Origin: Phycomyces nitens
Lineage: Eukaryota; Mucoromycota; Mucoromycetes; Mucorales; Phycomycetaceae
Length of the DNA: 64,000 nucleotides
NCBI GenBank assembly: GCA_022702545.1
Contig: JAHRBC010000002.1
Coordinates: 6,944,001-7,008,000, forward strand
Direction: 5' to 3'
The translations under genes and the position numbers were made by a program. Positions 37,500 to 49,541 of this stretch are shown here, in pieces (the stretch's first letter is position 1; every line of letters starts with the position of its first letter). Under the pieces are notes generated by a model. The model made no database searches, was not told the origin of the DNA, and saw only the letters and a program-made list of their open reading frames with translations.

Positions 37500-39988
37500 T
37501 AAAGAGATGGGGCAAGTTTCGAGTGAGAAATTAGATTCTTAATATTTCATTACAAAACACAAGCCTGGATTAACAGAGTACAATATGTCCATGTTTCTTT
37601 GCTGATCATATAACAAATAAATTGAAGATATCAGTATCTTGATCTAGGGATCAACATTGTTACCAATAAAGATTCAAAAAAAAATCCACAAGAAATTTAA
37701 GAGAAAGCAGGATATTAGGTGCTTCACAAGACGTTTAATTTAAATTATGGATAATGCATGTCAAATTACTGTCATCGGGGGTTTTTTTAATGTATTGTTA
37801 AGCAACTTTAGCGTTCTCCAACATTTTCAGCAATATTTCTTAGAGATAAGATATTTTGAGTTTGATATATTTTTTATCAGACGGATGTGTTATTCCAAAG
37901 ACAAATTGATTAAAATCTTTGAAAGTCGTTGTCGCATCTGTACGCAAGGATTATGCATGGATTTGAATCAACGTACTTGCAGAGTCTGTATATAAAGCTG
38001 TCGATATTTTCCTATCTTGTCCATACTATACATTACCAACAGAAACAAGACTCTATATAACTTATATTGTCATGAAACAATCTTGAATCTTTTTATCACC
38101 ATCTACCATTATCACTTTTTTGATATTTACTCAAAAGTAGTCAAATTGCCCCTAGATAGATAGATAGAGTAACCATATAATTACAGTTGATCATATCTTG
38201 GACCATTGCACAGACTTGCGAGCATTATCTGTCGAGAGGGTCAAATTTTCTCTCTCTTGAGAAATAAACACACATATAATCCACATTGTTTACAGAAACT
38301 GGGATCAAGATATTTAAGATCAATAGCGACTCTTTGATGTGTATCTATCACAATTAGATATATTTATATTGATCTATCCCCAACTAATGATATATTATTA
38401 CCGATATTTAACTGTACAATATCCATTTGAGGATACATACAGCAACAATAGTCAATTGTAAAGTATCCAACAGTCATTCCAAATAAACCGGTATCGTTTT
38501 TATTGTGATAGGGAAAAAAATAAAAAGTGATTTTTTTTGAAATGGGAACTGGGAGACGATACATGTAACTTTCTCAGAGATATCTTCAAGACTTTGCTCG
38601 CAAAATACAGCGTGGGAAATTTGAGAAAGATTCCAAGTTAATTATAGTTTTATAAAATAAAAAAGATCTGCAACGGTGCCTCGATATTTCGATTCAAATC
38701 TGCAAAAAACCAGTTTATTCATATTTACAATGACGATTAAAAGCAAATTATAAATTATTCATCAAATATAACAAGCCAGAACCAGTATATAGTACAGGCA
38801 GCCCTTGCGGATATTTTATTATTATTATTTATTCTTTGTATTCATAGACTTTATTAATCCTTGATGTGATTTATATATATAAATATATAAAACCACGGCA
38901 AAGTCTTGGGGACCAGACATAATTATTGAACCCGGACGCCAAGTCACACTTGAAATCCCCGGTAAAGTTTAAAGTATGGCCCTTGAGAAACCATTTCATT
39001 GGCCATCTTCGTGACTGTCGTGAAGATCCATCTCTTTTTGATTTTAAGCTCGGATTTTCCAACTACTTTATTTTTACAAAAGATCCTAGCATATAAATAC
39101 ATATTCTCAAACTCCTCTTGTTGCACTGAGTATTTTAGTCATGCGAGGTTTTGTTTATTCCAAAAAGACAAGAATTGCCTTGCCACAGACAAAGATAAAG
39201 ACAATGACTGATTTATTAGATAAACACGTTCTTTTTTATTGGATCTACAAGCCTTGTTTTTGTATTTAATTTCATAAGTCATTTCTTGTTTGCCCTTTTA
39301 TTTTTTCAATTCTCCAAATCATTAAACCATTTTGAACCACTCTTTGATACAGCACAAAAGCTCAGCATTAATTTATTTATTTTATTTTAGAGATAAGGTC
39401 TGGGGTCTATTATTACATGGCTTTGTGGCATAATGTTTGGTAGTGGCTCAAAATATATTTATCAAGAGTTGTACCAGGATCAACTGATTTGTGCTGTGCT
39501 TATTAGATGGTTTGGATCGTACGCTAAAAAGCTCTTTAATTTTCTTTAAACCATTACAGAATATACGGTTGCCTTGGTCAAAGTATATATATATAGAATC
39601 TGTTTTAAATGTAAAAATACATCTGGGATACCTAAGCCTTGTTGTAAACATATCAGAAAAGCCATGTTTTAATTTGGAATTGTTTGCGGAAATGCTTAAA
39701 TTGTAAACAACTTTTTATCAATTATGATTATTATGATTATTTGGCTTATTGGAAATCATGGCAATCCAAAGAGGCTCCGTTGTGCTCTTTTTAGTCAATT
39801 CACAATCAAATCATGCTCTAGAGAACATGTTTAATACGACGAACACAACCCCAAGAAAGATTAATTGCTATTTAATCGACAAGTCCTAGGCTGATGATTA
39901 TCAGTTGAGAGATTAAAGGCATTTTTGCCTCTATATATATATATATTTTCTTAAAAAAAAAAAAAGGGGGGGGGGGGGTGTATGTGTG

Positions 39989-40019
<31 letters not shown>

Positions 40020-40976
40020 TCTGGGATCGCCACAGTACGCCAGGTCAATCTATATACCTCTAGTTGGCCTTTGGGATGTTTGTGGTTTGAGATTCGGTGC
40101 ATTCATCATGGCAATGACAATTGTAATGAGACTGATGATTAGGTTTCAATTGTCCAACAGTTCTTGTAATTCTCTTCTCTTATATTTCCACCTTTTCCCA
40201 GTTTTCCCACCCTGTACCCCCCCTTGCTTGACTTTAGATCCAAAAACAACAACAAAAAACGACTAGAGGAAAAAAGCTGGTTCAATAGAGAAAAAAGAGC
40301 CCTAGATGTTCCATAGATACCCCGCACAAGACTCAAACACTAGAGTAACCACATTCGCTCAAAATCTCAACAAGATGCGATCCCTTGTTTCTCTTGTTGT
40401 TTTACCAATAAGCGTACAAGATCGCCATCACATAAATTATGAGCCAATGGCTGGGTAAATAAATAAATGGAGATACAGATGGATATTCCATACACTTGAT
40501 CCAAAAGGACTTGAAACATAACGAGAAATGATGAAGAGATATAAAGGATAGGTTGGATATCAAATCAGACGGCTTCAAATAACGCACCTGATGATAAAAA
40601 TAAAATAATATGATCGTTTTGTTGCCATGGCTACTGTTATGTTCTATAAATAACAATAACAGAACAAGGGGATCGATTGTCGACCTGTCCCTAATACCAC
40701 GGCCAAGGTTTACAGGGTGAGCTGTCGAATGGATCCCAAGGCAACCCTTTAGATGTGCTGGATCAGACAACTCCACGAGGTTGTACAATTAACTCCCCCA
40801 TTTCATGTGACGCGTTGTTATGACAGAAAAAGGGTCTGCGTCGGCGTCCGATTGGGTGGTTGTCGGGGGTGGAACGTGCGATAACCATGGCTACAAAACT
40901 TTTGCGAGTCAATTTTTTAAACAACTTCTCTTCTTCTTCTTTTTTTCTTTGATTATAAATATAAAATATATATTAT
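37500..40976. other. Gene-poor AT-rich spacer
   Basis: About 3.5 kb without a supported gene. A compound simple repeat (A13-G13-(TG)n-(ATT)n) lies at 39953-40019. An open frame at 37747-37995 ends in a Cys-rich stretch (CRICTQGLCMDLNQRTCRVC) but has no recognisable domain and an AT-biased start, so it is not called. Confidence 0.5.
39953..40019 (+). repeat. Compound microsatellite A/G/TG/ATT
   Basis: A run of about 13 A is followed by about 13 G, a short TG block and nine or more ATT units. The G run may be error-prone in sequencing. Confidence 0.8.
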
Positions 40977-42367
40977 ATGTATCCAGCCTCCCTCCCTCGT
41001 CGCCACTCCCAGTCATTTGCTGTTACGACTTCCATGGCTGGTACGCTCACTCACCCTCATCAACGTACACGGTCTCACTCAACCTCTCTGCCTTGTCGTC
41101 CTGTTCTTGCGTCCCACCTCATAGCCAGCGTCAATTCGAAGATTAAGGAGATTGAGGATGCAGATACCACAGGGTTTCTTCGGTATATGGACGACCAGGT
41201 TACTGAGACATGGGACACAGCAAAGGCGGCATTGGTTGGAGCACATCGGTTACTTCAATTCCATGAATTGCCTGCAGAGTGGCAGGAAAACGAATATGTT
41301 CACTCGGGGTAAGATACAGAGCACTAGAGTTTTTTTTGTTATTTTTATTTTGGAGGCTGATGGTTCTGTAGGTACCGGTTCTACCAGAGCAGTAGAGCCT
41401 GTTTGAGGTCGATATTCATGATCCACAATGAGACAATGAATATCTGGAGCCATTTGCTAGGCTTCATCTTCTTTGCATGCTTGAGTATCTATGGCTTCCA
41501 TGTAAGCAATTATAGTATTTATATATTTTATATATATATTTATATATATATATATATTTGGCGGGGTTGTTTATCTGTATTTATTAGAGCCATTTCCCGG
41601 GTGCTTCATTTAACGATCGGACTATCTTTATGACATTCTGCCTGTCTGCCCTGAAATGCCTTTTCTGCTCATCGATCTACCACACCTTTATTTGCCACTC
41701 TCGTCATACCGTCAAATCATTTACAGCCACACTCGACTACATGGGGATTGCCTTTCTGATCACAGCCTCAGTCCTCGTGACAGAGTACTATGGTTTCTAT
41801 TGCAAGCCTTCGATTCAAGCACGCTACATGGTGTTTACAAGCATTGTTGGTTCTATTGGGATCTTTACTCCATTCCTCAAATGCTGGGACACCCGAGAAT
41901 ACCGCCCTCTTCGCATTGCCGTCTTTCTATCCATGGCAATCTCCAGCAGTGTGCCCGTATTCCACCTGTTTCTCATGAATGGATTTGGACCAACCTGGTC
42001 ATTCCTCAAGTTAGCTGCAGTCAGTGTGGCCATGTACATCTTTGGAGTATTTATCTGTAAGTAGGCCCGGCCGTCTGGCGTCTAGACCACTTGGCATTAT
42101 TTTACTGACCAATTGTAATTGTTCTGCAGATGTCAACCGTTTCCCTGAAAAGATGTACCCTGGCCGATTTGACTTTGCGGGTATGACAAGCCATGCGATC
42201 TGGCACATCTTTGTTTGCCTGGGAATCTTTGTGAGTAAACACAAAACATTTATTCTTGGTGTGTGTGTATTTATTATTAACAATGGCTATCTTAGTTCCA
42301 TTATCTAGCCTCGCTTAATTTCTATGCCAACCGATACACCTATGGATGCCAGTTCAAGGGTTCCTAA
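40977..42367 (+). CDS. PAQR-family (adiponectin receptor / Izh-like) membrane protein
   Basis: Seven-transmembrane protein of the progestin/adiponectin receptor family, whose fungal members (Izh) act in sterol, zinc or ceramide homeostasis. Exons 40977-41308, 41372-41501, 41588-42056, 42130-42230 and 42296-42367 give 367 residues in phase. Motifs are HNETMNIWSHLLG after a cytosolic lead, SSIYHTFICHS (Ser and two His of the metal site), and a C-terminal GMTSHAIWHIF with two further His. Several hydrophobic segments follow (IFFACLSIYGF, YMGIAFLITASVLV, FTSIVGSIGIF). The first about 60 residues are Ser/Thr/Arg-rich, and a later ATG in exon 1 could be the real start. Intron 2 contains a (TA)n run. 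Confidence 0.9.
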
Positions 42368-42412
42368 AAATCATTCAATATTTTTTCACTCTCTCTCTCT
42401 CTTCACTTTCAT

Positions 42413-42444
42413 CCCCTCCCCCCAACCCCAACCCCAAACCCCCC
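42413..42444 (-). other. C-rich tract, potential G-quadruplex on the minus strand
   Basis: Four or more runs of at least four C separated by T or AA (pattern C4 T C6 AA C4 AA C4 AAA C6) lie just past the PAQR stop codon. On the minus strand this is a classic G4-forming pattern. A (TTTC)n run follows at about 42480-42502. Confidence 0.55.
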
Positions 42445-42632
42445 TAGCATCACATCGCATTTCCACCCTCTTGACCTATTTCTTTCTTTCTTTCTTTCTT
42501 TCTATTTATTTATTTCTATTTTATTTAATACGCCCAAAGCAGGCCTTCTGGCGTTGGCCAAAGTGTATGTAAAATATACATTTATTTATTCTTAAATTTG
42601 ATCATTGATCCTTTTTAAAAAGAAAAAGATGT

Positions 42633-43913
42633 TTAATGCTGGCCAAATGAAGACCCAAATGCTGGCCCAGTCTCAATAAGATCGTCCACATGATCCAGAA
42701 ACTGCTGAATGCCCCTAAAGTATTCTGGTCCCATAGTCTCATGTCGGTAGAGCACTTCTTTGGGCTCTGGCTGCTTGATAACAAAGCACGCATTGTCTGG
42801 ATCTACGTCAATAGACCGTAGCCAATGCCGCACACTGTTGACCGGGGCAAATGGACCGAATAGCTCGGGTGGAAAGTACAATTTGAGCTCAGAGCCCTGA
42901 AGCTGGCTCTTGAACTCCGCGTGGCGATGTAGATGATGTAGGAGAGACAAGAGGTGCTGGTAATGGGAGCACAGGGAGGCAATGGCCTTTATGGACACCG
43001 AGAGGGGCTCAACTTCCCAGTCCACAAACAGTGAATCGAGGGAGATGGACAGATAGACAGAGTGATCTGGCGGATCGGTGCCCCTGAAGACGTGTCGGGG
43101 ATCAGGGGGCTCCTTTGACCTCTGGCATTGGCGAGGATGCAAAAGACGCTTGGCCAGACCGGTAGACTGGACAGTGAGGTCCTGGTGGATATAGTCGTAG
43201 GGTGTATTTGGAGTGTGGCGGATACGGCTGACAGCTTCACGGCGTACCAGCCCAGGCGATTTCTGGGTGGGACTAAAGACGAGGTCTGAGATTCCCTTTA
43301 TCTCGTGGCGGGTGAGTCGGTTGTAGGCCTCAAGGGGTTCCTTTTGGTGCTCTTTGGCTGGCTTGCGGGATGGACTGGACTCTCTTGCTGGGCCCAGCTT
43401 GGCTCCAATGGGGGAGAAGATTCGAGAAGAAACATGGCTGAATACCGTATTGGCCTGGGTGGGACCCTGAAATGCCATTGAAGAAGGTTTTCCAGTCGAG
43501 AACTGGCGGGCTGCAAATGGAACTCGCGCATAGCCAACTGTGGCTGTACGGGGAAATCCGCATGAGAATGTGACGGGTGTGCCACTGTGGCCAGAAGAGG
43601 AAGACGAAGAGTAGACAATGGTTCTGAGCTGGTGGTGGAGCGGTGGACGAGAGATGGGTCTTGCAAACGAGACCGGACAAGGACGATGGAACGGAGTCGA
43701 GAAGATCTTGACGATGGGGAACTGTTGCTGGAGAGTAGATAGTAGTTTTTGGTGCTCTTGGCTGGTGAGGTGGATATTTGGACTAGGAGGTGGCTTCCAT
43801 TGGATGGCAGGCGAGGCGACCTTGGCGATTGGGTGCACCAGCTCGCTTACACGATTGTGTATGTAATGCCGCAGCTGGTGAAAGGACGCAAAGATCTTTG
43901 CTGGACGTAGCAT
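42633..43913 (-). CDS. Unrecognised protein, probably mitochondrial
   Basis: Single exon, 426 residues, no domain I recognise. The N-terminus (MLRPAKIFASFHQLRHYIHN) is rich in Arg/His/Lys with no acidic residue until the HNRVSELV segment, like a mitochondrial presequence. The middle (residues about 90-230) is Ser/Pro/Arg-rich and likely disordered. The last 130 residues look folded, with LYLSISLDSLFVDWE-like strand/helix pattern, KLYFPPELFGPF, and an end of EYFRGIQQFLDHVDDLIE then GPAFGSSFGQH. Base composition is clearly coding (GC-richer than its flanks). It is convergent with the PAQR gene, with 265 bases between stops. Confidence 0.7.
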   Translation of the reverse strand: MLRPAKIFASFHQLRHYIHNRVSELVHPIAKVASPAIQWKPPPSPNIHLTSQEHQKLLSTLQQQFPIVKIFSTPFHRPCPVSFARPISRPPLHHQLRTIVYSSSSSSGHSGTPVTFSCGFPRTATVGYARVPFAARQFSTGKPSSMAFQGPTQANTVFSHVSSRIFSPIGAKLGPARESSPSRKPAKEHQKEPLEAYNRLTRHEIKGISDLVFSPTQKSPGLVRREAVSRIRHTPNTPYDYIHQDLTVQSTGLAKRLLHPRQCQRSKEPPDPRHVFRGTDPPDHSVYLSISLDSLFVDWEVEPLSVSIKAIASLCSHYQHLLSLLHHLHRHAEFKSQLQGSELKLYFPPELFGPFAPVNSVRHWLRSIDVDPDNACFVIKQPEPKEVLYRHETMGPEYFRGIQQFLDHVDDLIETGPAFGSSFGQH

Positions 43914-44295
43914 ATTGTTAATCTAGTAAAGAGAATCAATAGCAATCTCTCATGCCGTCTAGGAAATACTGCTAGAAATATCAAAGAAAAAGTATTGGAA
44001 AGAAAGAGAAGATAAGGCTCTTCTTCAAAGGATATGCCTTTTTTTTTTTAAAACAATCTGTATATTGTATGGTACCAGGTGACGTGGAAGTAATCTTTAT
44101 GTGTACTTCATTCCATCTAGCCGCCATCCTATGATTGGTCTGGATGCAAAAATATATAAAGTAATGCCCACTATCACCCCCCCACTTTGGTCTCTATTTT
44201 AGTTTGTTTGACTTTATGATTTTATATTTTTTTTATTAATATATTTATATATATTTATATATATTTTTTAAAACATCTCTATTATATAGTATCTC
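43914..44295. other. Promoter / 3' spacer
   Basis: Lies between two minus-strand genes. It contains A/T tracts, a TGACGTGG site near 44080 and a CCCCCCC run near 44176. No gene. Confidence 0.5.
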
Positions 44296-45106
44296 TTATT
44301 CTGTGCTTGGGGAGCCTACTGGCTTTGTGTGGTCGCACGATTTGCAACTAGTCTGGCGAGCAAAGTTGTAATAGCTGCACTCACCACAGACCCAATCTCC
44401 AAGCTTAACCTCACGCTCTTTAGTGGGAGGCTTCGAGCATTCAAAGCATGTCTTTTGGCGAGCAAAGTTGTGGAAGGAGCAGCTGGTGCAGACCCAATCT
44501 CCAGGGCGGAAATTGCTCTCTCTCCTTGGTGAACGGTCACCGTATTCTCTAGGCTGACGATTACCGTATTCTCTAGGCTGGCGATCATTGTATTCTCTGG
44601 GTTGACGATCGTTGTATTCTCTGGGCTGACGATCGTTGTATTCTCTGGGCTCACGGTCGCCATAGCTACGACGAGGAGGACGGTCCGAAGATCCTCTTGA
44701 ATCACGGTCGCCATAGTTACGACGGGGAGGGCGGTCGGAAGATCCTCTTGAATCACGGTCGCCATAGTTACGGCGAGGAGGGCGATCACCAGAACCCCAT
44801 CCGGAAGAGCGATCTTCGTAATTAGACCGGGGAGCACGAGGAGAGCGTTCTTGGCCATCAGCTGATCCTTCACGATCCTTGAATCCAGATCCAGATCCTG
44901 AAGAACCATCGGTAAAGTGGGAGCGGGCAATGATCATGCCGGCCGATGACATTGGCATCTATAAACGTATTTTTTTTACAAATGTTTAATTAAATGTGTG
45001 TCAATGCTGGCATGTTGTTGATGGTTACCTTTGATACCAGCTGTACATTGGCTGTGATTGACTGTGTCAAAAGACGAGTGGATTGGATAATGCGAGGCAA
45101 GATCAT
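44296..45106 (-). CDS. RanBP2-type zinc-finger protein with Arg/Gly-rich repeats
   Basis: Probable single-stranded RNA-binding protein. Exons 45106-45029 and 44958-44296 give 246 residues. Two RanBP2-type fingers are visible near the C-terminus: WVCTSCSFHNFARQKTCFEC and WVCGECSYYNFARQTSCKSC, each with the CxxC...CxxC ligands and the W/N residues that contact RNA. The middle carries three copies of a DRPPRRNYGDRDSRGSS-type repeat, then about five DRQPREYN-type repeats. The first exon (MILPRIIQSTRLLTQSITAN) has Arg, Ser, Thr and hydrophobic residues and no acid, so it could be a mitochondrial presequence. An alternative start at the first ATG of exon 2 would remove it. Confidence 0.85.
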
Positions 45107-46610
45107 TGTGTAATGTGTCTGATCTAGATTCTAAAATATTTTTCAGTGTTATTTTATTGAATTGATTAATATGGGAAAAAAAAAGAGTTCCAAAAAAGGC
45201 AGTTATTTAACAGTCCCTCGATTTATATAGAGAGAGAGCCTACATAGTTTTCCGGGAAAATTAGTAAAATATAATCACATCACACAAAATGTGTCTAAAG
45301 ATTGTGTACACACATATCTCTAAACCGCCTTTATTTTTTATGACTCAAAACCAATATCTGTATATTTGGTATTCTAAAAAAAGAGGTTTTGCATATAAAG
45401 GTCACAATGGCGCCAACAAGTGTGGGAATTGGCTATAGTAGAAACAATTGTGATTCACAAATACTTCTTTATCAACTGCAAGACTTCTCAGGTTCCAGAC
45501 AGTTTTGTATATGTTTTATTCTGTTTAACACATAATCAATTGGAATAAAGAACAATGATATTCACACGGAACAAGAATGATAATCAAATATATATATATA
45601 TGATTCATTGGTCACGCTTCGGTGTTGTAGCACCAGTCCACTGACAGATGAGTTTTATAATACTCAGTCTCATGAAGCTATATAGGGGGCCCCCATATAC
45701 AATGGGGTCTGCAATAGCCATATAGCTGATAAGATTATGACCGTCATTCAGTACATGACACCATCTTCTTTTTTTTAAAAAAAAAACGCCAAAAACAGTT
45801 TAATTGGGTTCCTTTCTCTCTCTCTCTTGATATGATGGCTAAATTATTTATCACGAACCCAGGGAGAATACTTATTTGGGTCTAGTATTGTCACCTTCTA
45901 TATATAGACATGTATAATATCAAACGCCTATTCTTTCAAGCGACTACACACGCAGCATGGTGGTTGGGCATCCGGTTTTGCGCGCCTACACTAATTATCG
46001 GTATACAGAATATTGGAGGGTATATCCTTGGGTCAATGTAATGCAAAAGTCTATACATTTTTTTTTCTAATTAAAAAATAAAATAAAAGCTTATTATATT
46101 TTACATCGTTATAAATTAGAAATAAATTGAAAATGTCTTTTAGAAATGACAGCTTATATATCACTAATTAGCAGAATCACACTACAACACTTTGTTTTGC
46201 AAGTAGAATCCTTTTATTTAGACAAAAGATATATATGCTGGTCTTTGTCACCAAATGACTACAAAACTTAATAAAAAGATACTATGGTCAATATTTATAG
46301 TGTTTATTCATTTTTCTGTCTCAATGTGTACCTGGATTTCATTCTTTACGAAATTCACGACAATATCTGATCCTAGTCATTCAGATATATATAATTGTAC
46401 CAACACTCAATAAATCTGTAACCATGCCTACTGCTGCTCTCTATCTCTAGGCAACAGATGAATCTATTTATAATATAAAATTGACTTGAGCACCAACCAT
46501 CAAAAATCATCTTTTCCAAAGGTCTCTTGGCTGTGACGTCGTTTGATCTGCAGAACTACCCTTTCTCCAAAAATTCTTTGCCGCGTTCTCATCTACCTGC
46601 TGCTAATCTA
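45107..46610. other. Spacer between the zinc-finger gene and thioesterase 1
   Basis: Divergent promoters at both ends. It holds A/T tracts, a GA run near 45231 and (TA)n near 45592. Nothing coding recognised. Confidence 0.5.
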
Positions 46611-47346
46611 ATGTCTGCCTTGTCATCTGTCATTATCAACTCCACCACCAAGCAGACTGCAACTGTTGTGTGGATGCACGGTCTGGGAGACACCGGTGCT
46701 GGCTGGTCCTTCCTCGCTGAACAACTGTCTGGCCTCTTTCCTTATGTAAAGTGGATCCTCCCCAACGCACCCTTGGTGCCCGTCACTCTTAACGGTGGAA
46801 TGGCAATGCCTGCATGGTTTGATATCAAGAGTCTCAGCCGCAAGGACGCTAGCAGTGAAGATTCCGATGGCATGCTTCGCACTGTTGCCACAATCAACCA
46901 GATCCTCAGAGACGAAGTTGACAAGGGTATTCCTGCCAACCGCATCGTCCTCGGTGGTTTCTCTCAGGGTAGCGCAATGTCCCTGTTGACCGGGTTGACT
47001 TCAGAGTACAAGTTGGCTGCCATTATTGGCTGCAGTGGATGGCTTCCTATGGCCAGCAAAATCCAGTCTGTAAGTCATGTTGTTAGTTATGGAGCTGCTG
47101 GTTTACTGAATCACATAATGGGTGTAGATGATGTCTGATGCCAACAAAAAGACTCCTATTCTCATGTGCCATGGTGATGCTGATCCAGTTGTCAGCTTTG
47201 CCTATGGACAGGAATCTGCTGAGCGCCTGAAGCAGCTAAAGTATGATGTCGAATTCAAGTCCTATCCCAACTTGCCCCATTCTGCTTCTCCCCAGGAGTT
47301 GTTGGATATTTCGAGCTTCCTCAAGAAGAACCTTCCTCCTGTCTAG
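46611..47346 (+). CDS. Acyl-protein thioesterase, copy 1
   Basis: Serine hydrolase of the APT/lysophospholipase II family that removes palmitoyl groups from cysteines of membrane-attached proteins. Exons 46611-47069 and 47128-47346 give 225 residues, the normal size. Motifs are VVWMHGLGDTGAGW (oxyanion region), GGFSQGSAMS (catalytic Ser), CHGDADPVV (catalytic Asp) and LPHSAS (catalytic His). The frame upstream of 46611 has no ATG before this one, and the paralogue at 54304 starts at the equivalent ATG after the same CTA codon. The family usually has GxxHS, so the Leu-Pro before the catalytic His is slightly unusual. Confidence 0.92.
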
Positions 47347-48179
47347 GTGGCTTTTGCAGAAAAATGTCTAGTCAACAAAAAAAAAAAGAAGGAAAATCAA
47401 TAGACATGTCAGAAAGCATTGTAGTAATATAAACAATTATTCGTATACACGTTTCAGAGTGTACATTATTATATTGGTTTTAAAGAGATGGGGGATCAAG
47501 GTAATGATATTCATTATCTATCTGCTCATCGACATCTTGGCGTAATCTGTCTATGATATATCTTGTTGTATTTGCACATCTATATGTACGACAAAGACAT
47601 ATATAATCAATCCCAGTATTCAATATAACTGGTGAATCTAACACGGACTATGAATTACAATATCAGTATAAAAGGAACAGGAACACAGACTAGCAACATC
47701 ATCTTAATTGATACCAACTTTTCTACCTCATTAAAAACCACACTATACAAAGTCTCACTTTACTCACTACGTCTCTCTATTTGATTACCTTTATTATCAC
47801 ATTTTACTATATTCCTACCCTAAATACATCATATCTATAGTTTTATAATGCCAAAAGTCGCAAAGTCTTGATCCCAGCTTATTTTTTCACCAAATCCCCC
47901 CCTTTTTTTTTGCTTGAAATACCAAGCCGTTGAACCCTTGGCAGATTGGGCCAAACCTCAACAATTGATATGCAAACATAATAGTGGGGTGATAATGTAT
48001 GCCTTTGGAATACCAAAGATATCATGTTGGAAACACATGGAAAACTAGCCATGGCAGTACTAGCAACAACTGTTGGTAACCCAGTCTACATATTCCAAAC
48101 CACATTTGACAGCTCACATATATTAGAAGCATAGAGGTAAATATTATAGTCAATCAAAGAGAGAAAGACAATGTATATA
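47347..48179. other. Spacer between thioesterase 1 and the Tc1 element
   Basis: AT-rich, no coding or RNA gene recognised. Confidence 0.5.
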
Positions 48180-49527
48180 CAGGGTTAAAAATAAAGTAAT
48201 TCTAGTTTTTAAATGTCGACATGAACAGCTTCAAGCAACTTCTCTTTGTAATCCTTATATTCTTCAAATATAAAAAAAGCTAGGCTCATGAAATGCAACT
48301 ATAATAAAGGCTTATGAGTAGACCTTTAACTCATAAAAAAATGAATATTTATTTAGTATGATACAGTATATTTGTATCTTTTGATATCCAGTAGCCTGTA
48401 ATGCATACTCATGCAGTACTTCAGCACACACTTTTACCAATCGTCTCCCACTCCTCTTTCAGAACCTCCTCCAACTCTGACAGTGTTCTCGGCTGAGGTT
48501 CCCTTGAGCGCACAAGGTTGTCGAGATGGCTCCAGATATTCGCAATGGGGCTCAAATATGGACTCTTTGAGGGCCACTCAAGAACATTGATCCCAAGATC
48601 TTCTTTGCATTTTTTTGACATGGCTGCCTTGTGGGGAGTAGCGTTGTCTTTTTGGAAACGGTACCCAGCCTTGTCCTTACATGGCAGCATGTCAAAGTAG
48701 GGCTTAAAGTGCTCTTGGAGGACCTCAGTGTATACTTTTTTTTTGCATTCATGTTGCCCTCAAGTATAACAAAGAGGTCCAACACCTCCAGCCCAAATAC
48801 AGCCCCACACCATAACATATCCTCCATCTCCTTGGATCTTTGGTTGGAGGCAGTCAGGACGATACTTATCTGGTTTTCTCCACACATGCGTCTTTCCATT
48901 TCTCTTGAAGAGGGGAAAACCTAGACTCAGGACTCCAAATTACGGTCTTCTATTCCTCATTCCACTCCATTCTTGCTTGAGCCCACTTTCGACGTGCAGC
49001 CATGTCTGTTTGAGTCAAGTAAGGCTTGGCCAACACAGTACAGTAATTGTAGTCAATACTACACAAGGTCTTGCTAATGGTGACTTTTGAGATGGGCATG
49101 TCAATAACCTCCTCCATCTCACGAGTAATCTCCCCTAATGTCTGACGGCGATCACTTCTCACGATCCTTTCCAAATGCCGTTTGTTTCTCGCATTGAAAA
49201 GCTTGGGTCTTCCTGAGCGAGGCTGGTCTTCAACAGACTTTGTCTTATAGTATCTTTTTATTATTTTATAAAGAGTTGGTTCCTGGATATTCTCGCGTCG
49301 AGAAACTTCTGCAACAGACAATCCTGCCTTGTGAACTCCAATCATAATCAACTTTTTCATTAGATAAATGGCGGATATATTGTATGCAAGGGCTTTCCTC
49401 TTTATGTGTTGAGGTTGAAGGTGTCATGCTTATAAGAATAAAGAGAATAAGAAAAAACAAACTATAGAAGATGGATTAAGGGTAAAGTCGGACGTTTAAA
49501 TCTTGAATTAATTCGTTTTCCGCCATG
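48180..49527 (-). mobile_element. Tc1-like transposon, copy A
   Basis: About 1348 bases. The ends read CAGGGTTAAAAATAAAG (left) and, as complement of the right end, CATGGCGGAAAACGAATTAA. The two are similar over about 25 bases, and TA sits outside each end (48178-48179, 49528-49529). It is almost identical to copy B at 52397-53746 in opposite orientation. It lies about 14 bases past the stop of the F-box gene at 49542. Confidence 0.85.
48421..49360 (-). pseudogene. Inactive Tc1 transposase, copy A
   Basis: The N-terminal helix-turn-helix region is open (KAGLSVAEVSRRENIQEPTL), followed by a stop after ARMEWNEE. The catalytic core continues in other frames: IWSPESR where the family has WSDES, KDNATPHKAA (second Asp kept), and SPIANIWSHLDN where the family has PIEN. 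Two of the three DDE residues are therefore replaced, and the frame is broken at least twice. Confidence 0.8.
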
Positions 49528-49541
49528 TATTATAGACTTTT

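Noticed and set aside
37747..37995. 82-residue ORF with a Cys-rich end
   Set aside because: The Cys spacing fits no known finger, the N-terminal part is AT-driven Phe/Leu/Ile, and no splice-linked exons were found.
46527..46610. N-terminal extension of thioesterase 1
   Set aside because: The frame opens with TTG, not ATG. The paralogue starts at the same ATG after the same upstream codons.
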